Positions 1 through 6,421 of a DNA stretch of 9,561 bases are shown here, piece by piece (the first letter of the stretch is position 1; every line of letters starts with the position of its first letter). A program made the position numbers and the translations under genes. The notes beneath the pieces were generated by a model. The model was not told where the DNA came from, searched no databases, and worked only from the letters and a program-made list of their open reading frames with translations. This DNA comes from an uncultured Eudoraea sp. (GTDB taxonomy: Bacteria > Bacteroidota > Bacteroidia > Flavobacteriales > Flavobacteriaceae), in contig CAJQNH010000037.1 of assembly GCA_905479615.1 (NCBI GenBank), forward strand, positions 1 to 9,561, in the 5' to 3' direction.

Positions 1-870
1 GCCCATTGCAACGGCCTGCACGTCTTCAATATCCGGGGAGAACTTGCCATTAATTGCAGCGTGGGCCTTGGCTCCTAAAATAAGGTTCTGAGAAGCGCGT
101 GGTCCGGCACCCCAATCCAGATATTGTTTCACATAATCCGGAGAAGTCTCTAATCCCGGTCGGGTACTGCTTACCAATTTTACCGCATAATCCACAACAT
201 TGTCCGGAACGGGTATTCTTCTAACCAAATGCTGAACTTCTAATATTTCATCGGCATTCAATAAGGCATTCACCTCAGGAAATTCATCATTGGTAGTTGT
301 TTTTACTACTTGTGTTTCTTCCTCAATAGATGGATATTTTAGCTCTATTGCAAACATAAATCGATCCAGCTGTGCTTCCGGAAGGGGATAAGTACCTTCC
401 TGTTCGATTGGGTTTTGTGTTGCAAGAACAAAATATGGCCGGGAAAGCTTATGTTGTACTCCTGTTATTGTTACTGCCCTCTCCTGCATAGCCTCTAAAA
501 GAGCTGCTTGTGTTTTAGGTGGTGTTCTATTAATCTCATCTGCCAGAATTATATTGGCAAAAATAGGACCTTTAATAAATTTGAAATTCCTATTCTGGTC
601 TAATATCTCACTTCCTAAAATATCACTGGGCATCAGATCTGGCGTAAACTGTATTCTTTTAAAATCGAGCCCCAAAGTCCGTGCAATTGTGTTTACCATT
701 AAAGTTTTCGCTAATCCGGGAACCCCAATTAGCAAGGAATGACCCCCAGTATAGATAGATAAAAGAATTTGGTCAATTACCAGGTCCTGGCCCACAATTA
801 TCTTAGCTATTTCTTTTTTTAAAGCCTTATGCTTGGCTACTAAATTGTTGATTGCTGTAACGTCAGACAT
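1..870 (-). CDS. MoxR-family AAA+ ATPase (3' end cut by window edge)
   Basis: This reading frame starts at an ATG (868-870) and runs off the left edge after 290 codons. MoxR proteins are usually some 30-40 residues longer, so little is missing. The AAA_3 core is visible. Walker A is GVPGLAKT (49-56), Walker B is IILADEIN (107-114), sensor 1 is ATQNP (150-154), and LDRF (168-171) carries the likely arginine finger. The family couples ATP hydrolysis to chaperone-like maturation of protein complexes, often with von Willebrand A-domain partners and DUF58 proteins encoded downstream; that side lies outside the window. Only 4 bp separate this start from the stop of the upstream parvulin gene, so the two are almost certainly co-transcribed. 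The family call is firm; the substrate is unknown. Confidence 0.93.
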   Translation of the reverse strand, partial: MSDVTAINNLVAKHKALKKEIAKIIVGQDLVIDQILLSIYTGGHSLLIGVPGLAKTLMVNTIARTLGLDFKRIQFTPDLMPSDILGSEILDQNRNFKFIKGPIFANIILADEINRTPPKTQAALLEAMQERAVTITGVQHKLSRPYFVLATQNPIEQEGTYPLPEAQLDRFMFAIELKYPSIEEETQVVKTTTNDEFPEVNALLNADEILEVQHLVRRIPVPDNVVDYAVKLVSSTRPGLETSPDYVKQYLDWGAGPRASQNLILGAKAHAAINGKFSPDIEDVQAVAMG

Positions 871-874
871 CCGG

Positions 875-2326
875 CTATTCCTTTACCCATTTATTGGCGA
901 ATTCACACTCTCTATTATTTCCACCAACACTTACATAAGTATCTGAGATATGATCATTAAGCCATTTTCTAATAGTAGTAAACTGCTTATCTCTAAGTGC
1001 AAGTTCCTGAATTTTAATATAGTCCTGGGCAAAATTCGCCTCGTGCTCATCATATCTATTAGAAACCATCAAAATCTTATACCTGGGAGGACCTCCATTT
1101 GGATCCTGCTCCAGTGTGGGTTGCGATATTTCGTTATCTTTTAAATTCCTTACCTGATTATATAGAGATGGATCCATCTTAGTAAGTTCAAAATGTGAAT
1201 CAAAATTAATTGGATTTCTTAATAACCCTCCGTCAAACTTAGTTTCTTTTTCGTCTGAAAAATTCAATGCCGCTTCGGCGAATGTATATTTTCCATCCAT
1301 CAGCTGCTTTCTTATAGAATCCAACTCAACTCTGGCTTTATCAATTGAAGATTGAGGTATCTCTGGTTGCAACAGAATATGACGCAAGTCCAGTTCCTGG
1401 CCTCTTATCTTTTCAATATATATAATATGATATCCAAAAGAAGTTTCAAATGGTTCGGAAATTTCTCCCTGGCGCAGGCTAAAAGCCACATCCTTAAATT
1501 CTTTTACAAAAGGTGTTTCTCTGGTCATGCTGTAAAAACCACCTTTGGATTTGGAACCGGGATCCTGTGAATATAAAATTGCTTTTACACTAAAACTAGC
1601 ATCATTATCTTCACAATCTGCCTTTATTTCATTTAACTTATTTATTGTTTTTTGTTTTTCCTCTTCAGGAACTTCAGGTATCTTGACTATTTGAGAAATT
1701 TCAAGTTCTGCACCAAAAACAGGTTTTTCATCCTCTGGGATTTTTTTAAAAAATTGTCTTACTTCCTCAGGAGTAACTTCTATTTCACTAATAATTTTTT
1801 GCTGCATTTTCTCCGAAAGCATTCTCAACTTATTAATATTGTACAATTCTTCACGGAAATCTTCAACACTTTCTTTATTGTAAAAATTAAGGACTTTTTC
1901 CATAGAACCCACCTGCTGTACCAATTGTTGCATTTGACTGTCACTGGTAGCATTTACCTCATCATCAGACACCAAAATACTATCCTGCACAGCTTGATGG
2001 GCATATAAACGGTCTTCCATTAATTTCCCCAATAAACCGCAGTGCGTAATATCGTCCATCGCAGCTCCCTGGCTGCGCAAGTCTATCAAAGTTTTTTCAA
2101 TATCGGAATCCAGAATCAGGTAATCCCCAACTACAGCGGAAATCCCATCAAGCTTAATTCTCTTAAAATTGTTTACAGTATCTTTTTTAACTTCAATATC
2201 AGCTACCACAGTAGTTTCTGGCGGTTCTATTTGAGTATCAGGGATAGAATCATTTACCTGTTCCTGTGCACTGACAAAGACAATAAAAAAGCATAACAAC
2301 AACGATATGCTATTCCTGTTTGTCAT
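875..2326 (-). CDS. SurA-type periplasmic peptidyl-prolyl isomerase/chaperone
   Basis: The product has 483 residues from the chosen ATG (2324-2326). An in-frame ATG 33 bases upstream (2357-2359) is possible. The shorter start is preferred because it puts the signal peptide at the N-terminus (MTNRNS, then a hydrophobic run ending FVSAQ) and shortens the overlap with the upstream gene to 17 bp. A SurA_N-like helical region spans about 55-190. A parvulin domain follows at about 205-309, with GGFYSMTRETPFVKEF and a closing GEISEPFETSFGYHII. A second, more divergent parvulin-like segment (about 310-425) opens with LDLRHILL. SurA proteins escort unfolded outer-membrane proteins through the periplasm. 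Gene order (lipoprotein, SurA-like protein, MoxR) and overlap point to one transcript. surA itself is not assigned because several paralogues are usual in this phylum. Confidence 0.88.
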   Translation of the reverse strand: MTNRNSISLLLCFFIVFVSAQEQVNDSIPDTQIEPPETTVVADIEVKKDTVNNFKRIKLDGISAVVGDYLILDSDIEKTLIDLRSQGAAMDDITHCGLLGKLMEDRLYAHQAVQDSILVSDDEVNATSDSQMQQLVQQVGSMEKVLNFYNKESVEDFREELYNINKLRMLSEKMQQKIISEIEVTPEEVRQFFKKIPEDEKPVFGAELEISQIVKIPEVPEEEKQKTINKLNEIKADCEDNDASFSVKAILYSQDPGSKSKGGFYSMTRETPFVKEFKDVAFSLRQGEISEPFETSFGYHIIYIEKIRGQELDLRHILLQPEIPQSSIDKARVELDSIRKQLMDGKYTFAEAALNFSDEKETKFDGGLLRNPINFDSHFELTKMDPSLYNQVRNLKDNEISQPTLEQDPNGGPPRYKILMVSNRYDEHEANFAQDYIKIQELALRDKQFTTIRKWLNDHISDTYVSVGGNNRECEFANKWVKE

Positions 2327-3203
2327 ACACTTCAAATACTTTTTCCTTTGTTGCTTCATCTATTATTTCTGTTTCCAGTTTTCTTATGTAGTCCAATTTT
2401 CTTCTATTAAGAAGTACCTGTCTTATGGTAGGTTCGATATATGAGAGTGGTGCAATTTCATTAACACCAAGCACATCGTTTATCTTTGTCAAATATACCC
2501 CCATTGCGTCCTGTAATTCAAAAAATTGTGATTTTTTTAAGTATCTGTCTTCATTATCAATATTCAAGGGAGAAATTTCTTCAATTACCCGCGAGGCAGG
2601 AACCCAAAGTGAGTCATTAAAATTCAATTTTTTAAATTGTACTCCTATGGAATCTAAATATCTAATATCTTCCTGATTAAATCTCTTTAAACTCTCTGTT
2701 ACTTCTTTTGTATTAAGAAATTGTAAGGGTAATTCAATAAATCTGAGTTTAACGATTTTTTCCTTGAGTTTAAAATTCTCTTTCTCTTCTTCATAAAACC
2801 TGATTAATTCTTCCCGGGAGATTACCGTATCCTTTACCTGATTTACCAAAGCTTCTTTATAGGCCCTGGTATATAGATCTGTGCGGTAATTAGAGACTAA
2901 TTGTTCAAATTCTGCAATCTTTTCATCGGGTAAATTAATCTTGGCTTTTTCCAAGAGTATCTGTTTTGTCGCCCAATTATTTATGTAATTGGTAACCATA
3001 GATGCGCTATCCTGTTTTGTGATATTTTCACCCAGAACAGCTACAACCTCGTCCCAATACAAATAAGTATCCCCCAACCTGGCCAATGGTTCTTCGTTTG
3101 CATCATTCTTCAAAAATGAATTACAAGAAAACAAAAAGAAAACCCAGGCAGCAATTCCTATATATATTCCTATTCTTTTTGTCTGTAGGTTTAAAAAGCG
3201 CAT
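2310..3203 (-). CDS. Lipoprotein with SurA/PpiC-like organisation, degenerate isomerase domain
   Basis: The product has 297 residues from ATG 3201-3203. A longer frame would need a TTG at 3222-3224, but that would place the -7 promoter element inside the coding region. The N-terminus has basic residues, a hydrophobic stretch and the lipobox LFSC (Cys27), so the mature protein should be lipid-anchored. A helical SurA_N-like region follows (about 45-150, with charged runs such as FYEEEKENFK). The C-terminal half lies where a parvulin domain sits in SurA proteins, but I cannot see the usual parvulin motifs (the HILL-type strand or the GGxxG loop). It may therefore be a pure chaperone or an accessory to the overlapping SurA-type gene. 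It could equally be annotated as a hypothetical lipoprotein; the position beside a SurA homologue supports the call. Confidence 0.72.
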   Translation of the reverse strand: MRFLNLQTKRIGIYIGIAAWVFFLFSCNSFLKNDANEEPLARLGDTYLYWDEVVAVLGENITKQDSASMVTNYINNWATKQILLEKAKINLPDEKIAEFEQLVSNYRTDLYTRAYKEALVNQVKDTVISREELIRFYEEEKENFKLKEKIVKLRFIELPLQFLNTKEVTESLKRFNQEDIRYLDSIGVQFKKLNFNDSLWVPASRVIEEISPLNIDNEDRYLKKSQFFELQDAMGVYLTKINDVLGVNEIAPLSYIEPTIRQVLLNRRKLDYIRKLETEIIDEATKEKVFEVYDKQE

Positions 3204-3207
3204 TCGA

Positions 3208-3237
3208 CAAAAATAAGAATTCAATCCTGCTGGGCAA
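3208..3237 (-). promoter_or_regulatory. Bacteroidota-type promoter of the PPIase-MoxR operon
   Basis: Read on the minus strand, TTG (3235-3237), a 19-base spacer and TATTTTTG (3208-3215) match the Bacteroidota/Flavobacterium consensus TTG-N19-TAnnTTTG at every defined position. Only four bases (tcga) separate the -7 element from the ATG at 3201-3203. Transcription should therefore start at or next to the start codon, giving a leaderless or nearly leaderless mRNA. Confidence 0.75.
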
Positions 3238-3319
3238 GTAATAACAATATGGATTAACAGATTTTTAGTACCTCCATATTTTTATTTATTACATTAGTAC
3301 TGCTAAGCACCTTAATAAT

Positions 3320-3397
3320 ATGCAATATACTTCAGAAATTAACATCAATCTTTCTCGTGACGAGGTGCAAAAAAACTGGATAATCCATAAAAGATGA
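3320..3397 (+). pseudogene. Displaced 5' end of the SRPBCC gene (frameshift plus stop)
   Basis: An ATG at 3320 opens a 25-codon frame (MQYTSEININ...) that ends in TGA at 3395-3397. Its first 18 residues look like the first beta strand and following turn of flavobacterial SRPBCC proteins. After the A7 run at 3369-3375 the expected continuation (KKLDNP) appears only in the next frame, the frame of the downstream ORF. That fits loss of one A from an original run of eight. In that second frame the codon after LDNP is TAA (3388-3390) where a residue such as Glu (GAA) would be expected. Two separate lesions therefore lie within about 20 bp. The TGA stop overlaps the next ATG as ATGA. Comparison is from memory of the family, so the expected wild-type sequence is inferred. 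Confidence 0.6.
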
Positions 3398-3771
3398 AAC
3401 ATTGGCAGGAAGGACTAATTGGTTATAAACAATTGTCTGAAGAGCCCGGAAAAGAAGATGCTCAAATGGAATTATATTATAAAATTGGAAAACGGGAGAT
3501 GACGCTTATTGAAACAATCATGGTGAATAACTCTCCTTATGAATTTCAGGCTACTTATGATGCGGATGGGGTTCATAATTTTCAAAAGAATTATTTTGAA
3601 GTTATTGATGACAGCATTACAAAGTGGATTTCCGAGTCAGAATTTCAGTTTTCAGGATTTATGATGAAATTAATGGGGTTTATTATGCCTGGGGCGATTA
3701 AAAAGCAATCCAAAAAATCATTAAGTGATTTTAAGGCATTTGCAGAGAAAGGAATCTCTGTAGCCAAATAA
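3394..3771 (+). CDS. SRPBCC (START/Bet v 1-like) domain protein, N-terminally truncated frame
   Basis: This 125-codon frame begins MKHWQEGLIGYKQL and contains features of the small flavobacterial SRPBCC proteins: GKREMTLIETI, a central YEFQATYDADGVHNFQKNYF region, and the C-terminal amphipathic helix GAIKKQSKKSLSDFKAFAEKG. Such proteins form a helix-grip fold with a cavity for hydrophobic ligands; no ligand can be inferred here. Family members normally begin about 25 residues earlier. That segment is present upstream but separated by a frameshift and a stop, so this ATG corresponds to an internal methionine. If translated, probably by coupling at the ATGA overlap, the protein would lack its first beta strand. 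The rest is free of stops, so the damage is recent or a sequencing error. An 11-bp gap to the next gene suggests one operon. Confidence 0.65.
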   Translation: MKHWQEGLIGYKQLSEEPGKEDAQMELYYKIGKREMTLIETIMVNNSPYEFQATYDADGVHNFQKNYFEVIDDSITKWISESEFQFSGFMMKLMGFIMPGAIKKQSKKSLSDFKAFAEKGISVAK

Positions 3772-3782
3772 CAAGAATAATT

Positions 3783-4031
3783 ATGAGTAGAAAAATTAAA
3801 TTAATTTGGGATTTCAGAGGGCCTACAGCTAAGGAAGTTGCCATGCATCACGAAAAGCATTTGAAAGATTATATCGAGGCTGAAAGTCTGAGTCCAAACA
3901 TTACCGGCAATGCAGAATTAAGTTCTATGCACAGTATTGCTTACATGGTAGTCGAAGAAGTTAATATGACAGGCGTACGTGACGCCCTCATACCACATAG
4001 AGGCGAAGTTTATTCAGAAAATCAGAACTAA
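3783..4031 (+). CDS. Conserved-looking small protein of unknown function
   Basis: An 82-residue protein begins MSRKIKLIWDFRG. It has no signal peptide or membrane segment, so it is probably cytosolic. Visible features are a histidine-rich helix (MHHEKHLKDY, about 20-30), a likely beta strand, MHSIAYMVVEE (about 48-58), and a C-terminal RDALIPHRGE segment. The alternation of strands and helices suggests a compact alpha/beta fold, perhaps ferredoxin-like and dimeric, but this is speculation. I do not assign it to a named family. It lies 11 bp after the SRPBCC frame and 16 bp before the lipoprotein hydrolase, so all three should share a transcript. The His/Arg/Glu-rich motifs could be catalytic or metal-binding, which cannot be decided here. 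Confidence 0.8.
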   Translation: MSRKIKLIWDFRGPTAKEVAMHHEKHLKDYIEAESLSPNITGNAELSSMHSIAYMVVEEVNMTGVRDALIPHRGEVYSENQN

Positions 4032-4047
4032 CTAAATATTCCTTGTA

Positions 4048-5187
4048 TTGAAAGCTTTAATACTGACAATTCTCCTTCTATTATTATCATTGGGATGTAA
4101 GACAAAGAGCAAAGAAAATAATCCCATGGAATTGGTTTTGGGCTCTCAAAATATACCAATCAGAAAAGTTATTGATAGTCTTGATAAATATGAGGTCCAA
4201 ATACTTTACACACAAATAGATCGAAGCGGCGATAGTATTATCCTAACTGATTATGAATTTCAGTTAGATGATATGAAATACTTCTATCCGGCCAGTACCG
4301 TTAAATTGCCAATTGCCGTTCTTGCTCTCGAGAAATTAAATTATACAGATTCTTTAAATAGAGATACCCGCTACTACGTTGAAGGAGATTCAGTTGAAAA
4401 TACTTTTGCAGAAGACATCTCGAAAATATTGGCTGTTAGTGATAATCATGCAAACAACAGATTACTTGAATTCCAGGGTCAGGATGATATTAATTTGAGG
4501 CTTAAAAACAAGGGAATAAACCCTGTGAGAATTTCACACAGACTAGGTGTACATTCCGATGATGTAACCACCAAGCCCCTTATTTTTTATATAAACGACA
4601 GCACTACCGGAACATCTGCATCTATTATAAATACAGAACCTTTACCACTTAGTTTAGAACGAATAAAAAAAGGGGTGGGATTTTATAAAAATGATTCCTT
4701 GTATAATGAAGCTTTTGATTTCAGCTATAAAAACTATTATCCGGTTAGTTCACAGCACGGAGTAATGAAAAGAATAATATTCCCGGAATTATTCAAGACA
4801 AATGAAAGGTTTAATCTTAGTGAGGATCAAAGAGAATTTCTGTTAACCGCAATGCATACATTACCCAAAGACGCAGCTTATGACAAACAAGAGTATTATG
4901 ATAGTTATTGCAAATTTTTTATATATGGAGATTCAAAAGAACCCATTCCCGAACACATAAAAATATATAATAAAGTAGGATTTGCTTATGGTACCCTAAC
5001 TGATTGTGCTTATATAACAGATGAAAAAAGTAAGGTAGAATTTATGCTTACCGCAACCATTTTGGTAAATAATGATGGGATTTTCAACGACGATAAATAT
5101 GAATATGATGAGATAGGAATTCCCTTTTTAGCCGCCCTGGGAAGAGAATTTTACGATTATGAATTAAAACGAAAAAAAGCACCATAA
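4048..5187 (+). CDS. Lipoprotein serine hydrolase, class A beta-lactamase-like
   Basis: The product has 379 residues. The start is a TTG: an in-frame stop at 4033-4035 leaves no ATG upstream, and the first internal ATG would remove the signal sequence. The N-terminus MKALILTILLLLLSLGC is a lipoprotein signal with lipobox LSLGC (Cys17). The catalytic SxxK is STVK (Ser83, Lys86), followed by SDN at 131-133, as in class A beta-lactamases and PBP-like hydrolases. The third motif, normally K[ST]G, is KVG at about 309-311, followed by the AYGTLTD segment. The family hydrolyses amides or esters of cell-wall or antibiotic type through an acyl-enzyme; true beta-lactamase activity is doubtful given KVG. 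It is the last gene of its operon, and its stop codon lies inside the terminator hairpin. The fold call is confident, the substrate unknown. Confidence 0.85.
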   Translation: MKALILTILLLLLSLGCKTKSKENNPMELVLGSQNIPIRKVIDSLDKYEVQILYTQIDRSGDSIILTDYEFQLDDMKYFYPASTVKLPIAVLALEKLNYTDSLNRDTRYYVEGDSVENTFAEDISKILAVSDNHANNRLLEFQGQDDINLRLKNKGINPVRISHRLGVHSDDVTTKPLIFYINDSTTGTSASIINTEPLPLSLERIKKGVGFYKNDSLYNEAFDFSYKNYYPVSSQHGVMKRIIFPELFKTNERFNLSEDQREFLLTAMHTLPKDAAYDKQEYYDSYCKFFIYGDSKEPIPEHIKIYNKVGFAYGTLTDCAYITDEKSKVEFMLTATILVNNDGIFNDDKYEYDEIGIPFLAALGREFYDYELKRKKAP

Positions 5188-5199
5188 AATGGTGCTTTT
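5175..5199. terminator. Bidirectional intrinsic terminator between convergent genes
   Basis: A perfect 11-bp inverted repeat (AAAAGCACCAT / ATGGTGCTTTT) with a 3-base loop is flanked by an A-tract on the left and a T-tract on the right. Either strand can therefore form a hairpin followed by U residues. The stop codon of the plus-strand lipoprotein gene (5185-5187) lies within it. The fasciclin gene ends 21 bp further on, on the minus strand, so this probably serves both genes. Confidence 0.82.
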
Positions 5200-5220
5200 A
5201 AACTTTAATTTAGGATTGTA

Positions 5221-5739
5221 TTATGGCATTACCACATCTTCGATGATATGAATTACGCCATTAGAAGCCATTACATCTGTCTTAGCGATTTTACTATAGT
5301 TGCCATTCTTGTCCATTAGAAAAATCCCGCCGTCTTTGGATACTGCAGTTAGCGTTTCACCATTAAGTGTTGTAAGTTCTGCTTTGCCATTTCCAGATTT
5401 TAAAGCACTCGCAACATCAGCAGCAGCAATTTTTCCAGCCACTACATGATATGTTAAGATAGCTGCTAATTTCGCCTTATTCTCGGGCGCTAATAAAGAA
5501 TTCAAAGTATTTGAATCTATTTTAGCAAAGCCGGCATTAACTGGTGCAAAAACCGTAAAAGGTCCATCACCCTGAAGAGCACCAACTAAGTCTGCAGCTT
5601 TTAAAGCAGTTACTAAAGTTGAAAAATCATCTACAGATACAGCAATATCTACAATATTCATAGACTTGTCTTGAGCGTTAGTAGTTTGGGTAAAAAATAC
5701 CAAAGCTACAGTTGAAAGAATTAAGAAAACTTTTTTCAT
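5221..5739 (-). CDS. Secreted fasciclin (FAS1) domain protein
   Basis: The product has 172 residues: a typical signal peptide (MKKVFLILST..., likely cleaved after TTNA, about residue 22) and then a single FAS1 domain (about 28-171). The FAS1 H1 motif is FTVFAPVNAGF (61-71), the H2 region is LTYHVVAGK (95-103), and the domain ends NGVIHIIEDVVMP. FAS1 domains act in adhesion, matrix binding or cell-surface interaction. No lipobox is present, so the protein should be periplasmic or secreted. It is transcribed divergently from an ECF sigma factor, with 115 bp between the starts. This suggests, without proving, that it is a target of that sigma factor. The domain call is firm; the partner is unknown. 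Confidence 0.94.
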   Translation of the reverse strand: MKKVFLILSTVALVFFTQTTNAQDKSMNIVDIAVSVDDFSTLVTALKAADLVGALQGDGPFTVFAPVNAGFAKIDSNTLNSLLAPENKAKLAAILTYHVVAGKIAAADVASALKSGNGKAELTTLNGETLTAVSKDGGIFLMDKNGNYSKIAKTDVMASNGVIHIIEDVVMP

Positions 5740-5854
5740 GATTTGTTTAAAGATTTAAAATTAGTATTTATTTGCACTTTGCTCTAGTAGTTACACATCG
5801 TTCATATGCATGGATGAGGAAAGTGATTTTTTATCATATCTTTAACATAAGTTT
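5740..5854. promoter_or_regulatory. Divergent promoter region, fasciclin / ECF sigma factor
   Basis: This 115-bp AT-rich gap must hold the promoters of both divergent genes. No complete housekeeping promoter (TTG-N19-21-TAnnTTTG) is visible in either direction; only 7-of-8 matches to the -7 element occur, without a correctly spaced -33 TTG. That is compatible with at least one promoter being read by the ECF sigma factor itself, but I cannot point to a defined ECF motif. Confidence 0.4.
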
Positions 5855-6421
5855 ATGGCAGCAGACCTGAAAGACACAGAATTCATCAATCAACTTGTCA
5901 ATGGAGATAAGAATGCCTTATATCTCCTATATGACAAGTACTCAGCAGCACTTTATGGGGTAATACTAAGAATGTGTAGAGAAGAAGATTTAGCCAAAGA
6001 CCTGCTTCAGGAAAGTTTTATCAAAATTTGGCAAAATATAGGCTCGTATGATGCTGAGAAAGGCAAATTCTATACATGGGCTTATAGGATCGCTAAAAAC
6101 ACGACTTTAAATGAGCTTAGAAAATCTACTCCGCTCATCCAAACAGAGGATTTAAGTGTATATGAAAATAAGAATGCTGATCTGGAGGAGACAGATTATA
6201 CGGCTTTAAAAGGGATTTTATCTGATTTGGAACCGCACCATCAGCAAGCAATTGATCTGGTTTATTTTAAAGGCCAAACACATCGGGAGGCCCATAAAGT
6301 AATGAATGTTCCCCTGGGTTCTTTTAAATCATACATAAGACAAGCCCTTATGAAATTACGGGAAAGACGTTCAGAACTTTCATTGCTCATATTATTAATA
6401 GAAGTTTTTGGAAATGGATAA
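5855..6421 (+). CDS. ECF-type RNA polymerase sigma factor (SigK-like context)
   Basis: The product has 188 residues. Sigma region 2 spans about 24-91, with DLLQESFIKIWQ (49-60, core-binding region 2.2) and the -10 recognition segment WAYRIAKNTTLNELRK. Region 4 spans about 118-170, with the helix-turn-helix GQTHREAHKVMNVPLGSFKSY and IRQALMKLRE. Region 3 is absent, as expected for extracytoplasmic-function sigma factors. It directs RNA polymerase to stress- or envelope-related promoters when released by its anti-sigma factor. The stop overlaps the start of that gene by 8 bp (ATGGATAA), so the two are translationally coupled. The C-terminus carries an unusual hydrophobic tail (LSLLILLIEVFG, 175-186) after the last helix. 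The ECF subgroup is inferred from the neighbours only. Confidence 0.95.
   Translation: MAADLKDTEFINQLVNGDKNALYLLYDKYSAALYGVILRMCREEDLAKDLLQESFIKIWQNIGSYDAEKGKFYTWAYRIAKNTTLNELRKSTPLIQTEDLSVYENKNADLEETDYTALKGILSDLEPHHQQAIDLVYFKGQTHREAHKVMNVPLGSFKSYIRQALMKLRERRSELSLLILLIEVFGNG

Noticed and set aside
1652..2008. Plus-strand open frame opposite the SurA-type gene
   Set aside because: It is rich in Phe, Leu and Ile, as expected for the complement of an AT-rich coding region, and is covered by a convincing minus-strand gene. Other open frames opposite the real genes were dropped for the same reason.
3369..3390. Programmed -1 frameshifting at the A AAA AAC heptamer (3370-3376) in the SRPBCC 5' end
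   Set aside because: The heptamer is in the correct phase, and a -1 shift there yields the expected LDNP. However, the new frame meets TAA at 3388 before reaching the rest of the domain, so recoding alone gives no full-length protein.
5837..5844. TATCTTTA as the -7 element of the ECF sigma gene
   Set aside because: It matches seven of eight consensus positions and lies 10 bp from the start, but no TTG lies 19-21 bases upstream. A chance match is likely in such AT-rich DNA.
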